A stretch of DNA of 64,000 bases from Butyricicoccus pullicaecorum (GCA_018366195.1 JAGZIN010000002.1:150353-214352); one strand, 5' to 3'; shown: positions 46,141 through 55,377, counted from the first letter of the stretch. Notes: a model not told the origin generated them from the sequence alone. Translations and numbers: made by a program.

Positions 46141-46953
46141 TTATGTTCGCTGGCGCTCGCGGTAGCGCAGCGGTGTCAGGCCGCTCTCCTTGCGGAACGT
46201 GCGGATAAAATTATTCACATCGGAATAACCGGCCCGCAGCGCCACCTCGGATACGGGCAGATCGGTCGAGGCCAGCAGATCCTTTGCATAGGCGATGCGG
46301 CACAGCACCAGATACTGCTTGGGACTGTATCCCGTGGCGGACTTGAAGCAGTGCGACAGATGGCAGGCCGTCATGAACACCTTGCCCGCCAGCTCGGTGA
46401 TGGACACCGGCTCGGAGAAGTGGTTCTCGATGTAGGTCTGCACGGCCAGCACCGAGCCTGGGATGGCTTTTTCGGCCTGACCGGAGGCCGGGTCGGCGCG
46501 CCGCAGCAGGATGAGCAGCTCGGTGATGAGGCTGATCTGCATGAGCTCGGCGCAGTCCGCAGGATGTTCGTATTCCTCTAATAAATGGCGGAAAAGCACG
46601 GTAAACCGGTCGATGAACGGCGATACATCGATGCGGTGGCAGAAATCCGCACCGCGGTTGCGCAGCGGCGCGAGCAGCCGCCGTTCGGTGATGAGCTGCT
46701 CAACGTGCGTGGCATCGAGGATGACATACCAGCGCTCATATTCCGCCGAACGGGCCTCGAGCTCGTGTTCCTCGAACCGGCCGATGACGAACACCGAGCC
46801 GGGCGAGCCGTCATATACTCTGCCATTGATATTGATACGCATATTGCCTTTTTTTACAAATAAAAGCTCGTATGCGTTGTGAAAATGAATGCGTACCTGA
46901 CAGGAGGACTGTTTGTGGGAGCATTCGTGGATCAGGGAGGGTGCAGCTGCCAT
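46141..46953 (-). CDS. AraC-family regulator 2
   Basis: A 270-residue regulator with a cupin-type N-terminus (VRIHFHNAYELLFVKKGNMR, SPGSVFVIGRFEEHELE) and the AraC double HTH (SITELAGKVFMTACHLSHCF and GYSDVNNFIRTFRKESGLTP). ATG 46953 has GAGGT about eight bases before. It is divergent from the OYE-SDR-flavoprotein operon and in the same direction as the two Gfo/Idh/MocA genes 119 bases downstream, so it may control both. Confidence 0.87.
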   Translation of the reverse strand: MAAAPSLIHECSHKQSSCQVRIHFHNAYELLFVKKGNMRININGRVYDGSPGSVFVIGRFEEHELEARSAEYERWYVILDATHVEQLITERRLLAPLRNRGADFCHRIDVSPFIDRFTVLFRHLLEEYEHPADCAELMQISLITELLILLRRADPASGQAEKAIPGSVLAVQTYIENHFSEPVSITELAGKVFMTACHLSHCFKSATGYSPKQYLVLCRIAYAKDLLASTDLPVSEVALRAGYSDVNNFIRTFRKESGLTPLRYRERQRT

Positions 46954-46991
46954 GTGATTGACCTCATTTTTGTGTAGCACAAGTTTTACAT

Positions 46992-47021
46992 ATTATAACG
47001 CTTCTTTGTATGACTGTGCAA
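46992..47021 (-). promoter_or_regulatory. Promoter of AraC-family regulator 2
   Basis: On the minus strand TTGCAC (47021-47016), 18 bp, TATAAT (46997-46992). It lies within the 125-bp divergent region shared with the flavin operon. Confidence 0.6.
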
Positions 47022-47078
47022 GAGAAATTTGCGATACGATAGCAGCAGACAAAATATGAACAGAAAGGAAATCCACCA

Positions 47079-48407
47079 ATGGAGCACAAGAGATTTCACT
47101 ATAAGTCCATGGACGAGCTGAAGCAGGAACTGACCCGCATCGGTGTCCGGCTGCCGCTGTCCGACAGCCTCGAGGCGCTGAAGCGCGAGGTCAAGCTCGG
47201 TGCCAAGACCATGCACAACAGCATCGCCATCCAGCCGATGGAGGGTTGCGACGGCACGGCGGACGGCCGTCCGGCTGAGCTGACCCTGCGCCGCTACGAC
47301 CGCTTTGCCCGCTCGGGCGCGGGCCTGATCTGGGCCGAGGCCGTAGCCCTCACGCCGGAGGGCCGCGCAAACCCGCGCCAGCTCTGGCTGACCCGGGACA
47401 ATCTGGACGACTACAAGAGGTTCGTTTACGATATGAAGCAAACCTGCCTCAGGGAGAACGGCTTCGAGCCCATCGTCATCATGCAGGCGACCCATTCCGG
47501 CCGCTACTCCAAGCCGGAGGGCGTGCCTGCGCCGCTTATCGCGTACAACAACCCGATCTTCGAGGGCGACAGACCGATCGCAGCCGACCGCATCTTGTCC
47601 GACGAGTATCTGTACGGTCTGATCGACAAGTTCGGCGTATCGGCCTCGTTGGCCGAGCAGGCGGGCTTTGACGGCGTGGACATCAAGTGCTGCCACCGCT
47701 ACCTCAACAGCGAGCTGCTCTCCGCATACAACCGTGAGGGCGACTTCGGCGGCTCGCTCGAGAACCGCACCCGTCTGCTGCGCGGCGGCATTGCAGCGGC
47801 ACAGGCGGCCACCGGCAGCGATTTCATCGTCACCTCCCGCCTGAACGTGTATGACGGCTTCCCGCATCCGTATGGCTGGGGTGTGCGCGAGGGCGAGGGC
47901 ACCGAGATCGACCTGACCGAGCCGCTCGAGCTGGTGCGTATCCTGCACAGGGAGATGGGCATGAAGCTGCTGGACGTTACCATCGGCAACCCGTACTTCA
48001 ACCCGCACGTTAACCGCCCGTATGACGGCGGCCCGTATGTGCCGCAGGAGCATCCGCTCGAAGGCGTTGCCCGCATGGCGCACTGTGTCAGCGAGATCCA
48101 GCGTGCCAACCCGGAGCTCAAGGTCATCTCGTCCGGCCTGAGCTATCTGCGCCAGTTCTCCGCCAACCTTGCAGCAGGCGAGCTGGAAACCAGCGTGTGC
48201 TCCATCGCAGGCTTTGGCCGCGAGGCATTCGCTTACCCGCAGTTCCCGAACGACATCTTCACCAAGGGCGCCATGGAGCCGAACAAGTGTTGCATCGCGT
48301 GCGGCAAGTGTACCGAGCTGATGCGCGCCGGCTCGACCGCAGGCTGCGTCATCCGCGACGAGACCTACCTGCCCATCTACCAGCGCGACGTGCAGGGCAA
48401 GCAATAA
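47079..48407 (+). CDS. Old-Yellow-Enzyme-type NADH:flavin oxidoreductase with Fe-S cluster
   Basis: A 442-residue FMN TIM-barrel protein. An extra N-terminal helix segment of about 35 residues (KSMDELKQELTRIGVRLPLS) precedes the OYE core. The core has MHNSIAIQPMEGCDG, the catalytic-loop MQATHSGRYSKPEG, the substrate-loop DIKCCHRYLNSELLSAYNRE and the FMN region FGGSLENRTRLLRG. The C-terminal CCIACGKCTELMRAGSTAGC matches the Cys spacing of the 4Fe-4S site in 2,4-dienoyl-CoA/2-enoate reductases. It should reduce, or in reverse form, an activated C=C bond. Substrate unknown. It is the first gene of a three-gene operon. Confidence 0.85.
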   Translation: MEHKRFHYKSMDELKQELTRIGVRLPLSDSLEALKREVKLGAKTMHNSIAIQPMEGCDGTADGRPAELTLRRYDRFARSGAGLIWAEAVALTPEGRANPRQLWLTRDNLDDYKRFVYDMKQTCLRENGFEPIVIMQATHSGRYSKPEGVPAPLIAYNNPIFEGDRPIAADRILSDEYLYGLIDKFGVSASLAEQAGFDGVDIKCCHRYLNSELLSAYNREGDFGGSLENRTRLLRGGIAAAQAATGSDFIVTSRLNVYDGFPHPYGWGVREGEGTEIDLTEPLELVRILHREMGMKLLDVTIGNPYFNPHVNRPYDGGPYVPQEHPLEGVARMAHCVSEIQRANPELKVISSGLSYLRQFSANLAAGELETSVCSIAGFGREAFAYPQFPNDIFTKGAMEPNKCCIACGKCTELMRAGSTAGCVIRDETYLPIYQRDVQGKQ

Positions 48408-48417
48408 GGAGAGCGAA

Positions 48418-49185
48418 ATGAAAAAGATCGCATTAGTCACCGGCTCGCGCCGCGGCATCGGTCTGGGCATTGCCGAGGCACTCGGTAAGGAGGGCTATTT
48501 CGTTGTCCTCTCTGCCGCCACCCCGGCGGACGAGGAAGTCACCGCAAGGCTTGCCGCCGAGGGCATCGGCTGCACCTATATCTCCTGCGACATCTCCAAG
48601 ACCGAGGACCGCAAGCACCTGCTCGATACCGTCATCGAGCGTTACGGCCGTCTGGATGTGCTGGTGAATAACGCCGGTGTCGCGCCCAAGGTGCGCCTCG
48701 GCATCCTCGAAACCACCGAGGAGAGCTTTGACCGCCTGATGAACATCAACCTCAAGGGCACGTTCTTCATGTGTCAGGCGGCGGCCAACCGGATGATCGA
48801 GCTGCAAAAGAAAAACCTCGAGGACTACCGGCCGCGCATCGTGAACATCTCCTCGATGTCGGCGTACACCTCCTCGGTCAACCGCGGTGAATACTGCATC
48901 TCCAAGGCGGGCATCTCGATGACGACCCAGCTGTTTGCCGACCGGCTCGCGGAGTACGGCATCCCGGTGTTCGAGGTCCGTCCGGGCATTATCATGACGG
49001 ATATGACCGCCGGTGTACACGAAAAGTACCAGAAGCTCATCGATGAGGGCATAACGCCCATCCGCCGCTTCGGTCTGCCGGAGGATGTTGCAAACTGCGT
49101 ACTCGCGGCGGTCAGCGGCCGTCTGGACTTTGCCACCGGCCAGATCCTGAACGCGGACGGCGGCTTCCACATCCGCCGCCTGTAA
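48418..49185 (+). CDS. Short-chain dehydrogenase/reductase (FabG-like)
   Basis: A classical SDR of 255 residues. The cofactor motif TGSRRGIGLGIA, the NNAG motif, the catalytic Ser in IVNISSMSAYTSS and the Tyr/Lys pair in GEYCISKAG are all intact. The C-terminal GRLDFATGQILNADGGFHI is typical of sugar or 3-ketoacyl reductases. In this setting a keto-sugar or keto-acid reductase is more likely than fatty-acid synthesis, because the gene is 10 bases from the OYE-type reductase and 16 bases from the flavoprotein. Substrate unknown. Confidence 0.85.
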   Translation: MKKIALVTGSRRGIGLGIAEALGKEGYFVVLSAATPADEEVTARLAAEGIGCTYISCDISKTEDRKHLLDTVIERYGRLDVLVNNAGVAPKVRLGILETTEESFDRLMNINLKGTFFMCQAAANRMIELQKKNLEDYRPRIVNISSMSAYTSSVNRGEYCISKAGISMTTQLFADRLAEYGIPVFEVRPGIIMTDMTAGVHEKYQKLIDEGITPIRRFGLPEDVANCVLAAVSGRLDFATGQILNADGGFHIRRL

Positions 49186-49201
49186 GAGAGAGGGAAGCAC
49201 T

Positions 49202-51154
49202 ATGCTGAAAACAAAGCTGACCCTTGCAGGCCGCGAGATACCGGTTATCGCGCTCGATACGCTGGTGATCGGCACGGGCTGTGCGGGCTACAACGCCGCT
49301 GACTGGCTGTACGACCTCGGCCGAAAGGACATCGCCATCCTCACCGAGGGCGTGAACATCGGCACATCGCGCAACACCGGCAGCGACAAGCAGACCTATT
49401 ACAAGCTGTCCATCGCCTCCGACGGTGCGGATTCCGTGCAGGAGATGGCGGAAACGCTGTTCTCCGGTGGCAGTGTCCACGGCGACACCGCGCTGGCCGA
49501 GGCGGCTGGCTCGCTTCGCGCCTTTATGAAGCTGGCGAACCTCGGCGTGCCGTTCCCGACCAACGAGTACGGCGAGTATGTCGGCTACAAGACCGACCAC
49601 GACCCGCGCCAGCGTGCAACTTCGGCAGGCCCGCTGACCTCCAGATTCATGACCGAGGCGCTCGAGCGCAGCGTTTCGCGCAAGGGCATCCGCATTTTCG
49701 ACCAGATGCAGGCCGTTCGCCTGCTGACGGAGGACGGTGCGGTAAAGGGGCTGCTGGCGCTCGACCTGCGCGGCCGCGGCCCGGCGGACCTGACCCTTTT
49801 CGCGGCGGAGCACATCATCCTCGCGACCGGCGGCCCGGCGGCTGTCTATGCACAGACCGTGTATCCGTACGGCCATATCGGCGGCTCGGGCCTTGCCATC
49901 GAGGCAGGCGCCGCCATGACCAACCTTCAGGAGTGGCAGTACGGCCTCGCCTCCATCGATTTCCGCTGGAACGTGTCCGGCACCTATCAGCAGGTGCTCC
50001 CGCGCTACATCTCGGTGGACGAGCATGGCACAGAGCGCGAATTTCTGCCTGATTACTTCGAAAGCCCAGAGCAGGCGCTCGATATGGTGTTCCTCAAGGG
50101 CTACCAGTGGCCGTTCGATGTCCGCAAGACGGAAGGCTCGTCGGTCATCGACCTCATCATCCACCACGAAACCGTGGAGCTCGGCCGCAAGGTCTATATG
50201 GACTTCCGCACCGACCCCAAGGGTCTGCGCGCGGACTTCTCCGGGCTGGCCGAGGAAACCCGTACCTATCTTGCCAATTCGGGTGCGCTGCTGGCAACGC
50301 CCATCGCCCGTCTGGCGCACATGAACCCGGACGCGATCGCGCTCTATCAGAGCCACGGCATTGATCTTTACAAGGAGCCGCTGCGCGTAGCGGTGTGCGC
50401 CCAGCACGCCAACGGCGGCGTTTCGGTGGATGCCAACTGGCAGACTACGGTGCGCGGGCTGTACGCGGCAGGTGAGTGCGCGGGTACGTTCGGCGTTTAC
50501 CGGCCGGGCGGCTCGGCGCTCAACTCCACACAGGTGGGTTCGATGCGCGCCGCCGAGCATATCGCGATGACGAGCGACGAAATACCGTTCGACGAGGCAA
50601 GATTCGCGCAGACAGCGGCAAAGCTCGAGCCGTGGCTGCAAAAAATGCTCGAAACCACGGCAAGAGCACAGGCTTCGAGCAAGTCGTATCAGATTCTGGG
50701 CAAGATGCAGCAGCACATGAGTGCGTGCGCGGCCCATCTGCGCCGGCCGCAGGCTATGCAGGCGCTCCAGCACGAGCTGGAGGACACGCTGGCGGCGCTG
50801 CCGGAAACCTATATTCCTGCAGCTGAGGGCGGCTTTGCACAGATGCTCCGCATCCGCGATACGCTCATGACGCAGGCGGCGGTGCTTTCCGCAATGCGGT
50901 ATTCCGCAGAAGCGTTCGGCAGCCGCGGTGCGGGCCTCGTTCTGCATGAAGCAGGGGAGCCGGTCTGCGCGGCGCTGCCGGAGCTGCGGTGCCTGCCCAG
51001 CACCCATCCGGGCGGCGGCAGCGTGGTCGTCACCGAATGGACGGAGGGCGGTGTGCATTCCCGCCGTGAGGACGTGCGGCCCATGCCCGTGCGAAACGGC
51101 TGGTTTGAAACCGTTTGGCACGATTACCGTGAGAGGATGCGCCGCATAAGATAA
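49202..51154 (+). CDS. FAD-dependent oxidoreductase, fumarate reductase/SdhA-like flavoprotein
   Basis: A 650-residue flavoprotein of the FrdA/SdhA/NadB superfamily. The dinucleotide motif is TLVIGTGCAGYNAADWLYDL, and the FAD loop is NIGTSRNTGSDKQTYYKL. The C-terminal FAD motif RGLYAAGECAGTFGVYRPGG and the substrate-site-like AQHANGGVSVD correspond to the HTxGG region of fumarate reductase and aspartate oxidase. A helical C-terminal domain (from about residue 470) follows, as in SdhA. No signal peptide or heme motif is visible, so it is probably cytoplasmic. It is the last gene of the operon and is convergent with an AraC gene whose stop lies two bases away. Confidence 0.82.
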   Translation: MLKTKLTLAGREIPVIALDTLVIGTGCAGYNAADWLYDLGRKDIAILTEGVNIGTSRNTGSDKQTYYKLSIASDGADSVQEMAETLFSGGSVHGDTALAEAAGSLRAFMKLANLGVPFPTNEYGEYVGYKTDHDPRQRATSAGPLTSRFMTEALERSVSRKGIRIFDQMQAVRLLTEDGAVKGLLALDLRGRGPADLTLFAAEHIILATGGPAAVYAQTVYPYGHIGGSGLAIEAGAAMTNLQEWQYGLASIDFRWNVSGTYQQVLPRYISVDEHGTEREFLPDYFESPEQALDMVFLKGYQWPFDVRKTEGSSVIDLIIHHETVELGRKVYMDFRTDPKGLRADFSGLAEETRTYLANSGALLATPIARLAHMNPDAIALYQSHGIDLYKEPLRVAVCAQHANGGVSVDANWQTTVRGLYAAGECAGTFGVYRPGGSALNSTQVGSMRAAEHIAMTSDEIPFDEARFAQTAAKLEPWLQKMLETTARAQASSKSYQILGKMQQHMSACAAHLRRPQAMQALQHELEDTLAALPETYIPAAEGGFAQMLRIRDTLMTQAAVLSAMRYSAEAFGSRGAGLVLHEAGEPVCAALPELRCLPSTHPGGGSVVVTEWTEGGVHSRREDVRPMPVRNGWFETVWHDYRERMRRIR

Positions 51155-51155
51155 G

Positions 51156-52052
51156 TTATTTCTTACCGTCTGGCGGGAGTGTATCCGCCTGCATGGCGGC
51201 GTGGACCTCAACATATTTGCTTGGGGACACGCCGTAGGCCTTGCGGAACGCGCGGTAGAATCCGGCGTGGTCGGAAAAACCGCACTGCTCCCACACCTGT
51301 GCGACAGGCTCTCCGGCAAGAATGCGATTCTTGCCAAGCAGCAGACGCATCTGGATGACATACTGATAATACGAGATGTGCATGCTTTGCTTGAACAGGT
51401 GGGACAGATGATACTTGTTGGTGAAGAATGTCTCGGCAACCGTTTCCAGAGAAAGATCGTTTGCAAGATTGTTGCTGATATATTGTAAGAGATCGGTCAG
51501 CATGCTCTCGCGTGAAGCCGGACGCAGACGTTCGTTCTGACTTTCGAGCGCGCGGTTATAGTCGGTCAGCAGCGACAGAATGGCCGAAATCCCCTCGCTT
51601 CTGTGGCATAGCCCGCGCTCATTGTAGGCGCGGCAGATCGTGTCGAACAGCGGGAGATAGCGGCGGAGGCCTTCTTCTCCGGAACGGAATAAATAGATAT
51701 TTTCCTTGTTCTTAATGGAAAAACGGTTCAAATCCGGGTCCATTCGGAACAGGGAATTCATCATGCCGTTTGTGATCCAGACAACGCAGCGCTCGTAGTT
51801 CGCCTCGAAATCGCGAAACACGGGACTGTGGATGATGTCGGGAGGAACGAACAGCATGTCGCCCGGCTCCAGCGAATAGCGCGCATTGCTGACGACGTAA
51901 TCCGTGTTGCCGGAAATGAAAAAATAGAGTTCGTAAAATTCATGATAGTGCGGCGAGATTTCGTGGTAGTGCTCATGCACCGCATGCTCCGCCTCGAAAT
52001 CGCGCTTCTCCATGAAGTGCTTGTGCAGCCAGTTATCGTACTGAACTGACAT
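51156..52052 (-). CDS. AraC-family regulator 3, divergent from the TRAP operon
   Basis: A 298-residue regulator with a cupin N-terminus (ISPHYHEFYELYFFISGNTD, LEPGDMLFVPPDIIH) and a C-terminal AraC double HTH (SLETVAETFFTNKYHLSHLF and GFSDHAGFYRAFRKAYGVSP). The cupin resembles that of regulator 1 (HHxFYEIFVFISGN versus HEFYELYFFISGN), so the two are probably paralogs. ATG 52052 follows AAAGGAGG. It likely controls the divergent dctP-dctQ-dctM genes. Confidence 0.88.
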   Translation of the reverse strand: MSVQYDNWLHKHFMEKRDFEAEHAVHEHYHEISPHYHEFYELYFFISGNTDYVVSNARYSLEPGDMLFVPPDIIHSPVFRDFEANYERCVVWITNGMMNSLFRMDPDLNRFSIKNKENIYLFRSGEEGLRRYLPLFDTICRAYNERGLCHRSEGISAILSLLTDYNRALESQNERLRPASRESMLTDLLQYISNNLANDLSLETVAETFFTNKYHLSHLFKQSMHISYYQYVIQMRLLLGKNRILAGEPVAQVWEQCGFSDHAGFYRAFRKAYGVSPSKYVEVHAAMQADTLPPDGKK

Positions 52053-52377
52053 ATTCTGACCTCCTTTGGGGTCTCGGCATAATCACCAAGTGAACAGATA
52101 TAAAATTTACATCTCTGACAAAAAGCCAATTCTAACCGCAAGAATAACAATGTGATTTGACAATCATGACGATGTAGTTCACACTGCGGCTCTGCTATAA
52201 TTATGTTATCACAAAGCGAGGTGGCGTACAAGTCCGGCCGGTTTGCCGCCGCCTTCGCAAAGAGATAGGAACATGATAAAAGCGAGTACTTTGCGGTTAT
52301 CGGAGCAGGGAAGAAAGAGTAGGAAAGCTCCGGACTTTTATCAAAAACACAAAATAAAAACGGAGGGAGTTCCCCTA
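52053..52377 (+). promoter_or_regulatory. Divergent control region with extended -10 promoter for the TRAP operon
   Basis: TGCTATAAT (52193-52201) is an extended -10 element pointing at dctP, which begins about 175 bases downstream, so the leader is long. TGTGA (52151-52155) and TCACA (52179-52183) are inverted half-sites just upstream of the -10, in a place suitable for a regulator. No gene is supported in these 325 bases. Confidence 0.5.
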
Positions 52378-53376
52378 ATGAAACGCATGAAAAAAATCCT
52401 TGCCTGCGTGCTTGCGGGTGCGGCATTGCTTACGGCGACTGGCTGCAGCGGCAGTCAGGACCCGAAGCGTCTGCTGGTTGCGCACGGTCACGGCGACTGG
52501 CATCCGGTTCACATCGGTCTGAGCTGCATGTGCGATGAGATGGAGAAGGAAACCGATTATGCCTTCGACATTTACCCGAACGGTCAGCTCGGCGACGACA
52601 GCGCCATGGTCCAGCTGGTCAAGGCAGGCGTACTCGATATCGCAAAGGTATCCGCAGGCGCGCTTGAGCAGTTCAATCAGGCATATTCCATCTTCTCGAT
52701 CCCGTACGTATTCCAGTCTACCGAGCATTACTTTAACGTAATGAACAATTCTGAGGCTGTCAAGGAGATCTTCGAGTCCACCCGCAAGGACGGCTTCATC
52801 GCCATCGGCTGGTTCGACTCCGGCGCACGTTCGATCTACACCACCAAGGACGGATCGGCAGCCTCTCCGGCTGACCTGAAGGGTCTGAAGATCCGCACCA
52901 TGAACAGCCCGACATCGGTTTCCATGATCAACGCCATGGGCGCAGCGGCTACCCCGATGTCCTCCGGCGAGGTTTATACCTCTCTGCAGCAGGGTATTAT
53001 CGACGGCGCTGAGAACAACGAGACCGTACTGGTCGACGACGGCCACGGCGAGGTTGCAAAGTCCTACACCTACACCCAGCACCAGTATCTCCCGGACATC
53101 GTCATCATCTCCGCCGAGACCTGGGACGGTATGACCGAGGAGGAGCAGAACGACCTGCGCGAGGCCATGAAGAGCGCGTGGCAGGCACACGAGACCGAAT
53201 GGAACAAGATCGTAGAGCGCAACAAGAAGGGCGCCGAGGAAATGGGCGTTCAGTTCTACGAGATCGACAAGACCGCGTTCATCGAGGCCTGCAAGCCGCT
53301 TCAGGACGAGTTCTGCGCCAAGAGCGAGGACAACGCCCGCTACTTCGCAGATTTTCAGAGCTATCTGGACAAGTAA
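52378..53376 (+). CDS. dctP: TRAP transporter solute-binding lipoprotein DctP
   Basis: A 332-residue extracytoplasmic binding protein with a lipoprotein signal (hydrophobic ILACVLAGAALLTATGC, cleavage before Cys22). The DctP fold is evident in IYPNGQLGDDSAMVQLVKAG, SIPYVFQSTEHYF, and LKGLKIRTMNSPTSVSMINA, where the Arg normally clamps the ligand carboxylate; then SGEVYTSLQQGIIDGAENN. This fits a sugar-acid such as a uronate. The frame is open upstream, but CGGAGGGAG precedes ATG 52378 and gives the signal peptide directly. First gene of dctP-dctQ-dctM. Confidence 0.92.
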   Translation: MKRMKKILACVLAGAALLTATGCSGSQDPKRLLVAHGHGDWHPVHIGLSCMCDEMEKETDYAFDIYPNGQLGDDSAMVQLVKAGVLDIAKVSAGALEQFNQAYSIFSIPYVFQSTEHYFNVMNNSEAVKEIFESTRKDGFIAIGWFDSGARSIYTTKDGSAASPADLKGLKIRTMNSPTSVSMINAMGAAATPMSSGEVYTSLQQGIIDGAENNETVLVDDGHGEVAKSYTYTQHQYLPDIVIISAETWDGMTEEEQNDLREAMKSAWQAHETEWNKIVERNKKGAEEMGVQFYEIDKTAFIEACKPLQDEFCAKSEDNARYFADFQSYLDK

Positions 53377-53391
53377 GGGAGAACGTGTGAA

Positions 53392-53877
53392 ATGAGAAAA
53401 ATTATCGACAAGATCATCGAGGTCATGTGTGCCGCGATCATGGGCTACATGGTGCTGGCTGTCTGCTGGCAGGTTGTCACCCGCTTCGTACTGAAGAACC
53501 CCTCCACCGTAACTGAGGAGATTCTCCGTTACCTGCTCGTCTGGACCACCATGGTCGGCGGCGCCTACGCCTATGGCCGCCGCAAGCACCTCTCCATCAA
53601 CATGCTGGCAAAGAAGCTGCCGGCACGCGGTCAGAAAGTGCTCGACATTTTCGTACAGGCAGTCGTTATCGCATTCTGCGTTGTTGTCATGATCGTCGGC
53701 GACCTGCGTCTGGTAGAGACCACCTTCAACCAGATCTCCTCCGCTCTGCACTTGCCGATGCCGTATGTATACGCAAGTATCCTCGTCGGCGGCGTACTGA
53801 TCATCTTCTACGCCATCATCTTCATCTTTGAGGATATCAAGGCGATCCGCGAAATGCCGCAGGCTGCCGCAAAGTAA
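53392..53877 (+). CDS. dctQ: TRAP transporter small permease DctQ
   Basis: A 161-residue protein with four predicted transmembrane helices and the DctQ signature TEEILRYLLVWTTMVGGAYA followed by RRKHLSIN. It joins DctM to form the membrane part of the sodium-coupled TRAP system. It sits 15 bases after dctP. Confidence 0.92.
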   Translation: MRKIIDKIIEVMCAAIMGYMVLAVCWQVVTRFVLKNPSTVTEEILRYLLVWTTMVGGAYAYGRRKHLSINMLAKKLPARGQKVLDIFVQAVVIAFCVVVMIVGDLRLVETTFNQISSALHLPMPYVYASILVGGVLIIFYAIIFIFEDIKAIREMPQAAAK

Positions 53878-53894
53878 AGAAAGGAGAGCATCCC

Positions 53895-55196
53895 ATGTCC
53901 GTATTACAGATTGGCCTGCTTCTGCTGGCCAGCTTTTTCCTGATGCTCGCACTGAGCGTCCCGGTTTCGATCAGCCTGATCGTTTCCTCTCTGGTAACTG
54001 TTTCCGCAGCTCTGCCGCTTGACCTGTCCACCTTCGTTGCGTGCCAGAAGATGGTTTCCGGCGTTGACAGCTTCTCGCTGCTGGCCGTTCCGTTCTTCAT
54101 CCTCACCGGCGTTCTGATGAACACCGGCGGTATCGCACAGCGGCTCATCAACCTTGCAAAGGCCTTTGTAGGCCGTATCCCCGGCGGTCTGGCGCACACC
54201 AACATCGTGGGCAACACCATGTTCGGCGCGCTGTCCGGCTCCGCAGTAGCAGCTTCCATCGCAGTCGGCGGCGTTATGCTGCCCGAGGAGGAAGCAGCAG
54301 GCTACGACAAGAAGTTCGCAGCCGCAGCCAACATCGCTTCCGCTCCGACCGGCCTGATCATCCCGCCGTCCGGCATCCTCATCATCTACGCGGTTCTGTC
54401 CGGCTCCTCTGTTGTCGGCATGATCATGTCCGGCTATATTCCGGGCATCCTGTGGTGCCTCGCCTGCATGGCAGTCGCATTCATCGTTGCAAAGAAGAAC
54501 AAGTACCCGACCACCGAGCGCCTGCCGGCTTCCGAGCTGTTCAAGTACTTCATTGATGCCATTCCGAGCATCCTGCTCATCGTCATCATCATCGGTGGTA
54601 TCTCCTCCGGTATCTTCACCGCTACCGAGTCCGCAGCCGTAGCCGTTGCGTACACCATCTTCCTCGCGATGGTCGTTTACAAGTCCATCAAGCCGTCCGA
54701 CCTGCCGCGCATCCTGCGTGAGGCCTGCGAAACCACCGCAGTCATCATGTTCCTGATCGCAGCATCCGCAGTCATGTCGTTCGTTCTGTCCTTTACCGGT
54801 CTGCCGGATGCCATCGGCAATGCGCTGCTGAGCGTTTCCGACAACAAGTACGTTATCCTGCTGCTCATCAACCTGCTGCTGCTGGTTGCCGGTATGTTCA
54901 TGGATATTACCCCGGCTGTTCTGATCTTCGCACCGATCTTCCTGCCGGTTGTCAAGAGCTTCGGCATGGATCCGATCCACTTCGGTATCATGATGGTCAT
55001 GAACCTCGGCGTCGGCAACATCACCCCGCCGGTCGGCTCGTCGCTGTTCTCCGGCTGTCAGGTAGCCAACATGGATATGGAGGATATGGTAAAACCGCTT
55101 CTCCCGTTCTATGCAGCCATTTTCATCGCCCTGCTGCTGGTAGTGTATGTTCCGTGGTTCTCCATGGTCATCCCGAACCTCGTAATGGGTTCGTAA
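53895..55196 (+). CDS. dctM: TRAP transporter large permease DctM
   Basis: A 433-residue, roughly 12-TM permease of the ion-transporter superfamily. Conserved motifs include VDSFSLLAVPFFILTGVLMN, the elevator-domain tip MFGALSGSAVAASIAVGGVM, SAPTGLIIPPSGILIIYAVL and, near the end, LGVGNITPPVGSSLF. It couples sodium entry to uptake of the DctP ligand. It follows dctQ after 17 bases and is followed by a hairpin at 55267. Confidence 0.94.
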   Translation: MSVLQIGLLLLASFFLMLALSVPVSISLIVSSLVTVSAALPLDLSTFVACQKMVSGVDSFSLLAVPFFILTGVLMNTGGIAQRLINLAKAFVGRIPGGLAHTNIVGNTMFGALSGSAVAASIAVGGVMLPEEEAAGYDKKFAAAANIASAPTGLIIPPSGILIIYAVLSGSSVVGMIMSGYIPGILWCLACMAVAFIVAKKNKYPTTERLPASELFKYFIDAIPSILLIVIIIGGISSGIFTATESAAVAVAYTIFLAMVVYKSIKPSDLPRILREACETTAVIMFLIAASAVMSFVLSFTGLPDAIGNALLSVSDNKYVILLLINLLLLVAGMFMDITPAVLIFAPIFLPVVKSFGMDPIHFGIMMVMNLGVGNITPPVGSSLFSGCQVANMDMEDMVKPLLPFYAAIFIALLLVVYVPWFSMVIPNLVMGS

Positions 55197-55266
55197 GTCT
55201 CGGTTTTGGGTTAACGATAGGCGACATCCCTCAATTATCGCTTTTATCTTAATTATCTTTTCTCAA

Positions 55267-55299
55267 ATGCGGAGGGGCAGTCGGACTGTCCTTCCGCAT
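55267..55299 (+). terminator. Hairpin after the TRAP operon
   Basis: ATGCGGAGGGGCAGTC and GACTGTCCTTCCGCAT pair with two G-U matches around a tight loop. The T-tract is weak (CCCGTTTCC), so termination is likely but not certain. Confidence 0.6.
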
Positions 55300-55328
55300 A
55301 CCCGTTTCCATATGGTATTTCTATATAG

Positions 55329-55334
55329 TATAAT
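55329..55334 (+). promoter_or_regulatory. Possible -10 element for the GH28 gene
   Basis: TATAAT lies 44 bases before the GH28 start. The best -35 match (TTTCCA, 18 bp upstream) is weak, as in activator-dependent promoters. Confidence 0.45.
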
Positions 55335-55377
55335 AAAAGTAATTTAAAGTATTCGAACATGAAGGAGAATCCCACGG

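Noticed and set aside
49112..51466. 784-codon minus-strand open frame opposite the flavoprotein
   Set aside because: The composition is Arg/His/Ala-rich without domain motifs, and the plus-strand gene is a clear FAD protein; it is a shadow of codon bias.
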